Source of the DNA: JAIEPT01 sp038217425
Lineage (GTDB): Bacteria; Planctomycetota; Planctomycetia; Gemmatales; Gemmataceae
DNA: 20,301 nucleotides
Direction of reading: 5' to 3'
NCBI GenBank assembly: GCA_038217425.1
Contig: JBBQPM010000122.1
Location: forward strand, 1 to 20,301
Shown here in pieces: positions 1 through 7,038 of the stretch (the stretch's first letter is position 1; each line of letters starts with the position of its first letter). The position numbers and the translations under genes were made by a program. The notes beneath the pieces are model-generated. The model was not told the origin of the DNA, did no database searches, and saw only the letters and a program-made list of their open reading frames with translations.

Positions 1-1770
1 GGCCAGATCCTTGGATGTCATGTTTTCGCCGAACTTCCACGGCGCGTAGGCGCGCCAGCCGTCGAGATGAATCGCCCGCTGAGCGAACATCTCGAAGTAT
101 TGTGCCTCCCGCGGTAGCTTGGCCGTGCCGTCATCAAACGTCGCGGCAAAGCTCACCCCCTCAATCGGGCTCTGCGCGACGCCGTTAATGGAGGTGAGCG
201 GCTTGATCTTGAGCACGTCGAGCACGGTTGGCACGAGGTCGATGGCGTGCGTGAATTGCGGACGGATGGCGTCCTTGGCCTTGATGCCCTTGGGCCAGTG
301 GACGATGCACAGGTCCGAGGTGCCGCCGCGCGCGACCTCGCGCTTCCAACGCCGAAACGGCGTATTGGTGGCGTGCGTCCAGCCCCACGAGTAATGCGGA
401 TACGTCGTCGGATCGCCCCAGTTGGCGATGTGCCTTGCATTCTGCGCCACGGTGTCGGGGATGCCGTTGAAGAAGAGATTCTCGTTGAACGAGCCGTTCG
501 GCCCCCCCTCCGCGGACGCGCCGTTGTCGGACACCAAGATAATCATCGTGTTGTCGAGTTCATCCATGGCCTCCAGGAACGCGATCAAGTCGCCAATATG
601 GTGATCCGCGAAGGACAGATACGCTGCATACACTTCCATCTGGCGGGCGTACATCGCCTTTTGTTCCTTGTTCAGAGTGTTCCATTCCGGAACATCTGGA
701 TCGCGTGGCGACATCTTGGTCCCCGGCGGAGCGATGCCCATTTTGATCTGGTTGGCAAGAGCCTTTTCGCGGTAGTCGTCCCAGCCGGCGTCGAAGGCGC
801 CCTTGTACTTCTCGATCCACTCCTTGGGGGCGTGATGCGGAGCGTGGCAGGCGCCGGGGGCGTAATACAGGAAGAACGGACGTTCCGGCGCCACCTGCTT
901 CAAGTCCGCGATATACTCCTTCGCCTTTTCCGTCAGGTCGGGCACATTATGATAGCCCTGCTCCGGCGTCCTTGGCGGTTTGATGAAGTGATTGTCGTGA
1001 GTGAGCCAGGGGGTCCATTGATCGACCTCGCCGCCGAGGAATCCGTAGAAGCGATCGAAACCGCGGCCCAGCGGCCACCACTTACGATTGCTGCCGAGGT
1101 TCATATCCTCTGCCGGCGTCAGGTGCCATTTACCGACGGCAAACGCAGTCCAGCCGAACGGGGTCAGCATCTCGGAGAGCAAACCGCTGGCGAGCGGCAC
1201 TCGGCCGTTTGAGCCGGGGAAGCCGGTCGAGCCTTCGGTGATGCACGCCATCGCATTGGAGTGATGATTGCGGCCCGTCAAGAAGGCGGTCCGGCTGGGC
1301 GAGCAGAGTGCGGTCGTGTGGAAGTTGCTGTAGCGCACGCCGTTCTTGGCGAGCTTGTCCATATGCGGCGTTTTGCACACCGGCGAGCCATAGCAGCCCA
1401 GGGCCGCATAACCGACGTCATCGAGTACGATGTACAAGATGTTGGGAGCGCCCTTGGGAGCACGGGCGAGGGGCGGCCAATCGCGCGTGGATTCATCGAT
1501 GGTGCGGCCGATCTTACCCTTGAACGGCGGCGAGTTCGGCGGCGGCGTCACGCTCCCGCTTTCGGACGTGCCCGGAGCCGAGAAGACGCCAACGGCCTCC
1601 TTCTTGGGCTTGCCGCTGCCTTTCTCCTGCGCCAAGGCCACTTGGCCGGGCGCGAAGTTCCGGTAGGTGGCAATCCCCAGTCCCAGGATTACGCCAATAC
1701 ACAGGTACGACACTACCTCCAGTTTGCGCCGAAAAGCGCTACCTCGTGCCAGGTCCCATCGCTTCGTCAT
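1..1770 (-). CDS. Type I arylsulfatase, membrane-anchored (C-terminus cut by window edge)
   Basis: The reading frame is open from the ATG at 1770-1768 to base 1, giving 590 codons; the stop lies outside the window. Residues ~17-36 form one hydrophobic segment, so the enzyme is probably exported as an anchored or signal-peptide protein. A low-complexity Pro/Lys/Ser linker (~50-90) follows. The alkaline-phosphatase-like sulfatase fold then starts with a metal-binding LDD (117-118) and the catalytic signature CSPSRTAFLTGR at Cys156. In this family that Cys is oxidised to formylglycine and hydrolyses sulfate esters. Downstream VGKWH and VSDNGA (a second metal-site Asp/Asn) are also visible. The closest style is the large AtsA-like arylsulfatases. 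The start is supported by AGGAG at 1783-1779, 8 nt upstream. It follows the 148-residue gene by 43 nt, so probably one transcript. No formylglycine-generating enzyme is seen in the window. The substrate cannot be told. Confidence 0.93.
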   Translation of the reverse strand, partial: MTKRWDLARGSAFRRKLEVVSYLCIGVILGLGIATYRNFAPGQVALAQEKGSGKPKKEAVGVFSAPGTSESGSVTPPPNSPPFKGKIGRTIDESTRDWPPLARAPKGAPNILYIVLDDVGYAALGCYGSPVCKTPHMDKLAKNGVRYSNFHTTALCSPSRTAFLTGRNHHSNAMACITEGSTGFPGSNGRVPLASGLLSEMLTPFGWTAFAVGKWHLTPAEDMNLGSNRKWWPLGRGFDRFYGFLGGEVDQWTPWLTHDNHFIKPPRTPEQGYHNVPDLTEKAKEYIADLKQVAPERPFFLYYAPGACHAPHHAPKEWIEKYKGAFDAGWDDYREKALANQIKMGIAPPGTKMSPRDPDVPEWNTLNKEQKAMYARQMEVYAAYLSFADHHIGDLIAFLEAMDELDNTMIILVSDNGASAEGGPNGSFNENLFFNGIPDTVAQNARHIANWGDPTTYPHYSWGWTHATNTPFRRWKREVARGGTSDLCIVHWPKGIKAKDAIRPQFTHAIDLVPTVLDVLKIKPLTSINGVAQSPIEGVSFAATFDDGTAKLPREAQYFEMFAQRAIHLDGWRAYAPWKFGENMTSKDLA

Positions 1771-1813
1771 AATGGATTCTCCTTTGGTGAAAAGTTCCAG
1801 TTTTCCCATGCTG

Positions 1814-2260
1814 CTAATCCGCGCGCTCCATTTTCTGCAACTTCCCGCGGTCGTCTTGCAGAACCAGGCTCGTTTCATTCAACGTCACGATCGTTTGCTG
1901 CCGCGTCTCCTCCAGGCGGTTGTTCGGGTTCGTCGTTGTGGAATAGAGGGTTTTCCCCTCGACGCGCACGCGGGCATTGATGATCCCTTCCTGACCGCGC
2001 ACGTTGATCCGGCCAACCATCTTGCCGCCGCGAAAAAAGTCAAATGTGGCGCCGTCTTGTTCGCCGCCTTGCACGACCCACTTACCGAGCAATTCAGGCG
2101 GTAGTTTGTTCCAGACGACGAGTTCCAACACGGCCCAAGTTGTGCCGGCGACTGCGAAGGCAAGCAAACCCAGCGCTAGCCGTCTTTTACCGGAGCCCGC
2201 GGCCGCTGCCGGCGTGTTCGGGTGGGGCGCCCGGCCTATCGCTTGTCGTGCGTTTTTCAT
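1814..2260 (-). CDS. Small membrane-anchored lipocalin-like protein
   Basis: This is a 148-residue protein with a basic N-terminus, one membrane segment at ~28-49 and a ~95-residue extracytoplasmic part. That part opens with LLGKWV and continues with alternating beta-type stretches: TFDFFRGGKMVGRI, then TLYSTTTN, then a closing strand LVLQDDRGKLQKM. The pattern L-x-G-x-W followed by F-x-x-x-G-K resembles the small lipocalin-like paralogous families common in planctomycetes; that is resemblance, not a firm assignment. The ATG at 2260-2258 has only a weak ribosome site (AAGTGA). It lies directly upstream of the sulfatase and is probably co-transcribed with it, so it may assist or regulate the sulfatase, but no sequence feature proves this. 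Confidence 0.72.
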   Translation of the reverse strand: MKNARQAIGRAPHPNTPAAAAGSGKRRLALGLLAFAVAGTTWAVLELVVWNKLPPELLGKWVVQGGEQDGATFDFFRGGKMVGRINVRGQEGIINARVRVEGKTLYSTTTNPNNRLEETRQQTIVTLNETSLVLQDDRGKLQKMERAD

Positions 2261-2492
2261 GGATCACTTGGATTGGGCTAACGACTGAGGAGAATCGCAG
2301 TCTGGACTCGTTCGATGACGTGTGCCCCCCCGTTCTATCGGGAAGAGTCGCATTTTCAAACCGAAAACGTTCGAAAGGATGAGAAGATTTCGCAAAGGGG
2401 GAAATCCTTGCTGAGCAGCAGGGCCGATGAGAATCGTGACGTCGGTTGCTCCAACGCGGGCGCCACTGGCCGTCTCATTTGAGGATAAAGCG

Positions 2493-3395
2493 ATGCGCTG
2501 GCTGGGATGCCTTTTCGTTTTGGTTCTTACGTCTGCTTCCGCGCTGGCTCAAGAGTCGCAAAGCCGATTTCCCAGCAACCGGAACTTCCCGAACTTCATT
2601 GGCTTCATGAGCAACCCGGTGCAGTCGCTCGACCCGCGTGCTCTCACGCAGATCGTGCCCATGTTCAGTAGCGCCTGGGTGTCCTCGTATCCCGCTCTGC
2701 CCGAAGGCGATTTCCAGATATACGGCCCCGCCGTCAATGTCGCCCTCTCGGATCGATTCAGCATCGGGCTCAACCAAGGCGGATACCTGGACGTCCACAC
2801 CCAAAATCAGCTCCAAGGTCCGCGTGGTCGCGAACGAAACGTCCAAAGGGACCGCGAAGGCTGGGCCAACTTCGGGGGCTTCGCCCAGTACACTTTGATC
2901 GAGGACGTCCCCAACCAGTTCCTGCTCACCGCCGGCATGCGACTTGAAGTCCCCCTGGGAAGCGAGAGCGTATTCCAGGGAACCGGCCCCCCGTACATGG
3001 CCGTGTACGGCACCGGCGGCAAGGAGTTCGGCAACTTCCACGTCCTCGCTACCGCCGGCTATGAGTTTCCCCTGGGAACCGATCGAGTTACCACACAGAC
3101 GCTCTACACGAATTTTCATCTCGATTATCGTTTGACGCCGGTGCTCTATCCCGTGTTCGAGATCAACGCCGCCTATCGTCTGAACGAGTTCAACCTCGGC
3201 GACATTGGCGGCCGCGGTTTCGGCGCCTTCAGCAACTTTGAGGCGTCGGGCACTACCGTCTCCTATGCTGCGGGTTTGAATGCGGTGCTGATCCAAGACA
3301 AGCTGGAAATGGGAGCAGTTTATCAAGGCCCGCTTTACACCGCCGGTCCGCTCGATTTCGACGTGTTATTGGTTAAGTTCGTTTTGCGGTTTTAG
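2493..3395 (+). CDS. Secreted outer-membrane beta-barrel-like protein, unknown function
   Basis: The frame is open from 2427, but the ATG at 2493 is preferred. GAGGA at 2481-2485 lies 7 nt upstream, and the protein then begins with a clean signal peptide (MRWLGCLFVLVLTSASALAQ, cleavage near residue 20). The mature ~280 residues alternate aromatic and polar residues in short strands (YGPAVNVALSDRFSIGLNQGG, YAAGLNAVLIQDKLEMGAVYQG) and end in KFVLRF, a terminal-Phe signal typical of outer-membrane barrels. Enzyme motifs are absent. It is divergently oriented to the sulfatase unit with a ~230-nt gap. The function is unknown; a transporter or porin-like role is inference only. Confidence 0.8.
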   Translation: MRWLGCLFVLVLTSASALAQESQSRFPSNRNFPNFIGFMSNPVQSLDPRALTQIVPMFSSAWVSSYPALPEGDFQIYGPAVNVALSDRFSIGLNQGGYLDVHTQNQLQGPRGRERNVQRDREGWANFGGFAQYTLIEDVPNQFLLTAGMRLEVPLGSESVFQGTGPPYMAVYGTGGKEFGNFHVLATAGYEFPLGTDRVTTQTLYTNFHLDYRLTPVLYPVFEINAAYRLNEFNLGDIGGRGFGAFSNFEASGTTVSYAAGLNAVLIQDKLEMGAVYQGPLYTAGPLDFDVLLVKFVLRF

Positions 3396-3520
3396 GGACC
3401 ATGGCTTGACCGATGCAGTCCTGACGGCAAAATCGTGGCGCGAGCAGCTGGCGATTCTGTGAATTCGGATCAGCGACCGAGGCCAACCACTGTTTCGATT
3501 CGGCGAGCGGTTGCGACGCG

Positions 3521-3682
3521 AAAGTTGTGATAGTTTCCCAGGTTCGCATACCCCCCCCAGATGTAGAAGCCGCGACCGGGCGCCAGCACGCGGACCATGT
3601 TGCCGAACCAAGCGGCGAGGAGCCGGTCGAACTCGGCGTCGGTGACAAAATCGTTGGCCAGCGGGCGATCCTTGGCCCGCAT
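3521..3682 (-). pseudogene. DNA methyltransferase remnant
   Basis: The minus-strand frame gives about 54 residues with RPLANDFVTDAEFDRLLAAW followed by FGN and GRGFYIWGGYANLGNY. This matches my recollection of the middle of ParB-domain-associated DNA (adenine/cytosine) methyltransferases found in phages, plasmids and planctomycete genomes. No DPPY catalytic motif or N-terminal domain precedes it: a TAA lies in frame immediately before the only Met. Similarity stops after NYHNF, and the frame ends at 3470. It is therefore a fragment, not a working enzyme. The family call rests on recalled motifs and needs a search. Confidence 0.55.
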
Positions 3683-3759
3683 TTACTTGGTGGTCGCTTC
3701 AGACGGGCCCGGCAGACTTGCCGATGACCGATGGGATATTCGTGGTAAGCGCGAAAGCG

Positions 3760-3797
3760 GGCCCGGTAGTCCACGAGACTGCCGGGCCTTTTACTTT
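3760..3797 (+). terminator. Rho-independent terminator-like hairpin
   Basis: GGCCCGGTAG (3760-3769) pairs with CTGCCGGGCC (3779-3788) as a 10-bp stem with one G-U, a 9-nt loop and a following TTTTACTTT. It lies 365 nt beyond the beta-barrel gene and ~300 nt before the kinase gene, so it may insulate the kinase promoter. A second copy of the 5' arm (GGCCCGGCAG, 3706-3715) could pair perfectly with the same 3' arm. Confidence 0.55.
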
Positions 3798-3995
3798 CCC
3801 CCATCCAGTTTTTCCTTGGTAGATTGAGATCGGCGGCGGCGTAGCGCTAAAAGTAACGCTGCCGCTGATGAGTCGATTGAGGTTTCGCTTCTTGACTTTC
3901 ACTTTCCTTAACTGCAAGGAGACGCCGACGACCCCGTCGATCGCCGGCGGATAATCGTCGACCTTGTAGAGCCGTCCCAGAGCGTTTGATTTCCG

Positions 3996-4017
3996 CTACG
4001 ACAAAATGTCGTGGCGC
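3996..4017. promoter_or_regulatory. Palindromic element, copy 1 (putative operator)
   Basis: CTACGACAAAATGTCG followed by T and GGCGC contains the perfect inverted repeat ACGACA-AAA-TGTCGT (3998-4012). The second copy at 11945-11966 differs at one of 22 positions. It lies 88 nt before the kinase start and ~35 nt before a possible -35 box. Size and symmetry fit a dimeric transcription factor site; the regulator is unknown. Confidence 0.5.
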
Positions 4018-4051
4018 CAAGGCGAATTCGTCACGCGGTAGTTGTTTTCGC

Positions 4052-4079
4052 TAGACTTGCGCTTTTCACGGAGTATCAT
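4052..4079 (+). promoter_or_regulatory. Possible sigma70-type promoter of the sensor kinase
   Basis: TAGACT (4052-4057) and TATCAT (4074-4079) are separated by 16 nt and match the -35 and -10 consensus at 4/6 and 5/6 positions. Transcription would begin near 4086, just before the AAGGAGGTGA ribosome site. No convincing -24/-12 sigma54 promoter was seen here. Assigned by eye only. Confidence 0.3.
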
Positions 4080-4105
4080 GTCGTGAAAGCTGAAGGAGGT
4101 GACTC

Positions 4106-5542
4106 GTGCAATCTCTATATGCAGATCGCCGGATTTCCCAGTGGACCTTCGCCCTCTTCTTGTTGATCGGCCTTGCGTTTCTACTGGTTGTCGGAGTCCT
4201 CGCGTATGGCATCTGCGGGGATTTTGAACAAATTCGCGAGACCTTGTTCGAGCGGCAAGCGGAGCGACTTCGCTCTCATGGCGAACGTACGGTGCGCGGA
4301 GTTGTTCGACTGTTAGAGTCCCAGAAGGAAAATCCCGATTTGACCCATGCCGAGGTCGCCGAATTCGTGCGAACGCGCTGGGAAACCTCGGTAGGCAAGG
4401 ATTATTCTCGGCTTTACGGCGCGATCGTGAATTTGGACGGAAAGATCGTTATTCACCACCATCCTCAATTCGAAGGTGCAGAGCTGGAGGAGATGTGGTA
4501 CGAACGCGTGGTAGCCGAAGCTGGTGAAGACGTCGTTGAATCGAAGTCGAAAGCGCTCACGGGAGGTCATCGAGTTCTCGACGTTCGAGTGCCGATTGTT
4601 TTTAGGGACCGGTTGCTCGGGAATTATCATTCGGGCCTAAGTTATGATTGGCTTGACAAAGAGCTGGCCGACGAAAAAAGGGGGCTTTGGAACACCTGGT
4701 CCTGGATCTTGGCGGCGATGCTTGCCGTCATTTCGTTCGCTGGCTGGACGCTATGGCAAATCAATCTCCGCGTCATCGCCTTGCACAGCGCGTCTGCAAT
4801 GTTGAAAAACCGTCGATTCACCGAGATCGGACAACTTGTGTCGGGGATTGTGCATGAGATTCGGAACCCGCTAAATGCCATGCGTCTCAATCTTCACGTG
4901 GTCGAGCATTTTTTGAATTCTCAACGCGATTTGGCAACACCAGAGGGGAGCGGGCTGGAGAGAGAAGGTCGTCTCACCAAGGAATCGATAGAAGAAATCG
5001 AACGCATCGAAGCGTTGATGTGTATGCTGCTGGGGTACGTTCGACCGCAGTCCCCGCGCTCGCAATCTCTGGACGTCCGCAAGGAATTGGAGTTGACTCT
5101 TCAATTCTTCCAGCCGTTTCTGGAGCGATCGGACATCGCGGTGACCGCGAAGTTTTCGGATTCGCCGGCGGCGATTTGCATCGACCGCGAGCGATTTCGG
5201 CAGATTATTATCAATCTCTTGAACAACGCGATCGATGCCACCGGAAAGGGGGGACGGATCCAGATCCAAGTTCAACCGACCGGCGCTTCGGTTGAGATAT
5301 TGGTGGAGGACAACGGGCCGGGAGTGTCGTCTGCGGATCGAGATCGAATTTTCGATCCCTTTTACACGCAAAAGAAAAATGGGAACGGTCTGGGTTTAGC
5401 GCTGGTCCGTAAGTATGTGGAAGAAGTCGATGGAATGATATCCTGCGAACCCAATCAGCCGAGCGGCGCGCGCTTTCGGATGCGTTTCCCGCTCAAAGCC
5501 GACCTTCCGGCGCAACCTCTGGTGAAACCCTGGGGCGTTTGA
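4106..5542 (+). CDS. Membrane sensor histidine kinase (no adjacent response regulator)
   Basis: This 478-residue kinase starts at GTG 4106, 6 nt after AGGAGG within the near-perfect AAGGAGGTGA. Residues ~14-36 form TM1, ~38-195 an extracytoplasmic sensor domain with a Cache/PAS-like feel (AIVNLDGKIVIHHHP), and ~197-218 TM2. There is no clear HAMP domain. HisKA carries the H-box GIVHEIRNPLNAM with phospho-acceptor His250. HATPase_c has the N-box INLLNNAID (Asn374), the G1 box DNGPGV (402-407) and the G2 box GNGLGLAL (~426). All catalytic boxes are intact. This architecture resembles kinases of NtrC-type two-component systems (ZraS/AtoS-like). It ends 14 bp from the convergent efflux operon, and no partner regulator is encoded in the window. 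The ligand is unknown; a cell-envelope or toxic-compound cue is inferred from the neighbours. Confidence 0.92.
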   Translation: MQSLYADRRISQWTFALFLLIGLAFLLVVGVLAYGICGDFEQIRETLFERQAERLRSHGERTVRGVVRLLESQKENPDLTHAEVAEFVRTRWETSVGKDYSRLYGAIVNLDGKIVIHHHPQFEGAELEEMWYERVVAEAGEDVVESKSKALTGGHRVLDVRVPIVFRDRLLGNYHSGLSYDWLDKELADEKRGLWNTWSWILAAMLAVISFAGWTLWQINLRVIALHSASAMLKNRRFTEIGQLVSGIVHEIRNPLNAMRLNLHVVEHFLNSQRDLATPEGSGLEREGRLTKESIEEIERIEALMCMLLGYVRPQSPRSQSLDVRKELELTLQFFQPFLERSDIAVTAKFSDSPAAICIDRERFRQIIINLLNNAIDATGKGGRIQIQVQPTGASVEILVEDNGPGVSSADRDRIFDPFYTQKKNGNGLGLALVRKYVEEVDGMISCEPNQPSGARFRMRFPLKADLPAQPLVKPWGV

Positions 5543-5556
5543 CGCCTTCCTGAGCG

Positions 5557-7038
5557 CTATTTCCCGACCTCCCTCGGCGCTGGCAGTTGGGCTTTCGCGT
5601 CGACGTTGGCGCGATCGAGCGCGCATTGCGGCGGGTTCCCCATGGCTGCGTAGAGGCGGAACTGGGCTCGGTTGTAATCGGCAACGGTCTGCAAGTAGTC
5701 GAGTCGGACCCGATTGAGCGCCTGAATGGGCTGAAGGATTTCCAGCGGTCGCGCTTGCTCGGGCGCCCGCTTAATGCGTTCGGAATTGAGTCGATGCGAT
5801 TCGCGGGCCGCCTTGATCGCGTTCTCCGCCGCCGGGATTTGTTGTCGCGAGATCTCGGTTTGATTATAGGCCTGGGCGATTTGCCCTACGATGCGATTTT
5901 CCATGATGCGCAGCCGATGGTTTGCTTGAGCCAGCAAGGATTCTCGCTCGTTCTGCTTGGCCAAGTTGCCCAGGCCGAGGTTTTCCAGGCGCCAATAGAC
6001 CAAAGCAGTGACGTCGGAGCGCGAGTCGAAGTTGCCGAAGAAATCGTTGGGCCCGCCGCCGAAACCGCCCGCGGAAACGCCCAGGCCTAGTTTGGGAACG
6101 AAAGGTTCCACCTTTGCCGAACGCCAGTACTGCAAGGCGGCGTCTATGTAGCTTTGATTCTCGGCCATTTCCGGCCGATGCAAAATCCCTTGCGCAATCA
6201 TTTCAGGAAGCGGAAGAACCTCTGGAACCATCGGAAGCGGGACCAGTGCCGGTTCGGCAGGGCGGAGCGAGATGCTCGGCGGCAAGTTCAGAAGCTGGGC
6301 CAGTCGAATCGAGCCCGCCTGGACTCGTCCCCTGGCCAAAATCCGTTCCCGGTCGCGCTGATAGAGTTCCGTTTCCGCACGCGTCGTATCGACGTTCGAC
6401 GTCTTGCCGACCTTTTCATACGCCGTGAGCAGTTCGGCGAGCTGCTTTGCGTTTTGGTACGTTTCCTCGGCGATCTCGAGCTCCGCGTATCCTTGCATCA
6501 GATCCGTGTACGCCAGGGAAACCTCTAACAGCAAGTCATTCGAAGCGGCTTTAGCATTCTCCACGCGGGCATTGGTCAGCTGCCGAGCGGCGAGGGGTGC
6601 ATACAGGGCATCGCCGATGTTGAGATCCAAGGTCGGGCCGCCGCCCACGAAAAGCGAACTCCGCGAGACAGTATGAACTTCGCCGTTAAAGCGCTGGATC
6701 TGTCCGTCGTGGCGTTGCCAAGTTGGATTGACCTCGAAGTTCGGCAGCCACAATGCCTCCGCGCGGTCCTGACGTGCAAGCGCCTCGCGAATGCGTTCGC
6801 GAGTCAATGCGATTTCCGGATTGTTCCTGTCCGCCAATTGAAGTGCCGTCGGCAGATCGATCGCCTTGATTTCGGGAGCTGCCGGCGATTCAAGTTTCGA
6901 GAGACTCGCCAGATCGACCGAGCATCCTGCGGACGGCGCAGGGGGCGCGATCAATGGCGGCGGTGCAAGATGGCGGCATCCGAACTGCGCCAGCGGCATC
7001 ATGCCGGCTAAGAGCCAAAACGAGCGGCGGATTCTCAT
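5557..7038 (-). CDS. Outer-membrane factor of tripartite efflux system (TolC/NodT-like, OEP family)
   Basis: This 493-residue protein has a short hydrophobic leader ending at Cys21 (LAQFGC), a loose lipobox, so it is probably a lipoprotein as in NodT/OprM relatives. Two outer-membrane-efflux repeats follow. The first begins DLPTALQLADRNNPEIALTR (~61-80), with long coiled-coil helices (EVSLAYTDLMQGYAELEIAEE). The second runs from ~290 to 470 (IVGQIAQAYNQTEISRQQI). It should form the trimeric outer-membrane channel for the pump encoded upstream. The ATG at 7038 is supported by AAGGA six nt upstream. The first 149 nt overlap the 3' end of the adaptor gene in another frame. It is the last gene of the operon and nearly touches the convergent kinase gene. 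Confidence 0.92.
   Translation of the reverse strand: MRIRRSFWLLAGMMPLAQFGCRHLAPPPLIAPPAPSAGCSVDLASLSKLESPAAPEIKAIDLPTALQLADRNNPEIALTRERIREALARQDRAEALWLPNFEVNPTWQRHDGQIQRFNGEVHTVSRSSLFVGGGPTLDLNIGDALYAPLAARQLTNARVENAKAASNDLLLEVSLAYTDLMQGYAELEIAEETYQNAKQLAELLTAYEKVGKTSNVDTTRAETELYQRDRERILARGRVQAGSIRLAQLLNLPPSISLRPAEPALVPLPMVPEVLPLPEMIAQGILHRPEMAENQSYIDAALQYWRSAKVEPFVPKLGLGVSAGGFGGGPNDFFGNFDSRSDVTALVYWRLENLGLGNLAKQNERESLLAQANHRLRIMENRIVGQIAQAYNQTEISRQQIPAAENAIKAARESHRLNSERIKRAPEQARPLEILQPIQALNRVRLDYLQTVADYNRAQFRLYAAMGNPPQCALDRANVDAKAQLPAPREVGK

Larger units (their letters stand above)
3396..4105. other. Gene-poor stretch with decayed fragments
   Basis: No intact gene is convincing in these 710 bases. 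They contain a minus-strand DNA-methyltransferase remnant, a terminator-like hairpin with a second upstream 5' arm, a weaker imperfect hairpin at 3836-3865 (GCGGC..AGCG / CGCTGCCGC), the palindromic element at 3996-4017 and the presumed kinase promoter. Near 3920-3970 the minus strand reads LGRLYKVDDYPPAIDGVVGV, which resembles a piece of another decayed coding sequence, but I cannot name it. The mixture suggests the scar of a lost mobile or restriction-related element. Confidence 0.5.

Noticed and set aside
247..1212. Long plus-strand ORF (321 codons) opposite the sulfatase
   Set aside because: It is antisense to the sulfatase reading frame, which carries the CSPSR signature; the product is Arg/Val-rich with no domain character.
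2475..3326. 283-codon minus-strand ORF opposite the beta-barrel gene
   Set aside because: Shadow of the plus gene, which has a signal peptide and ribosome site; the antisense product has neither.
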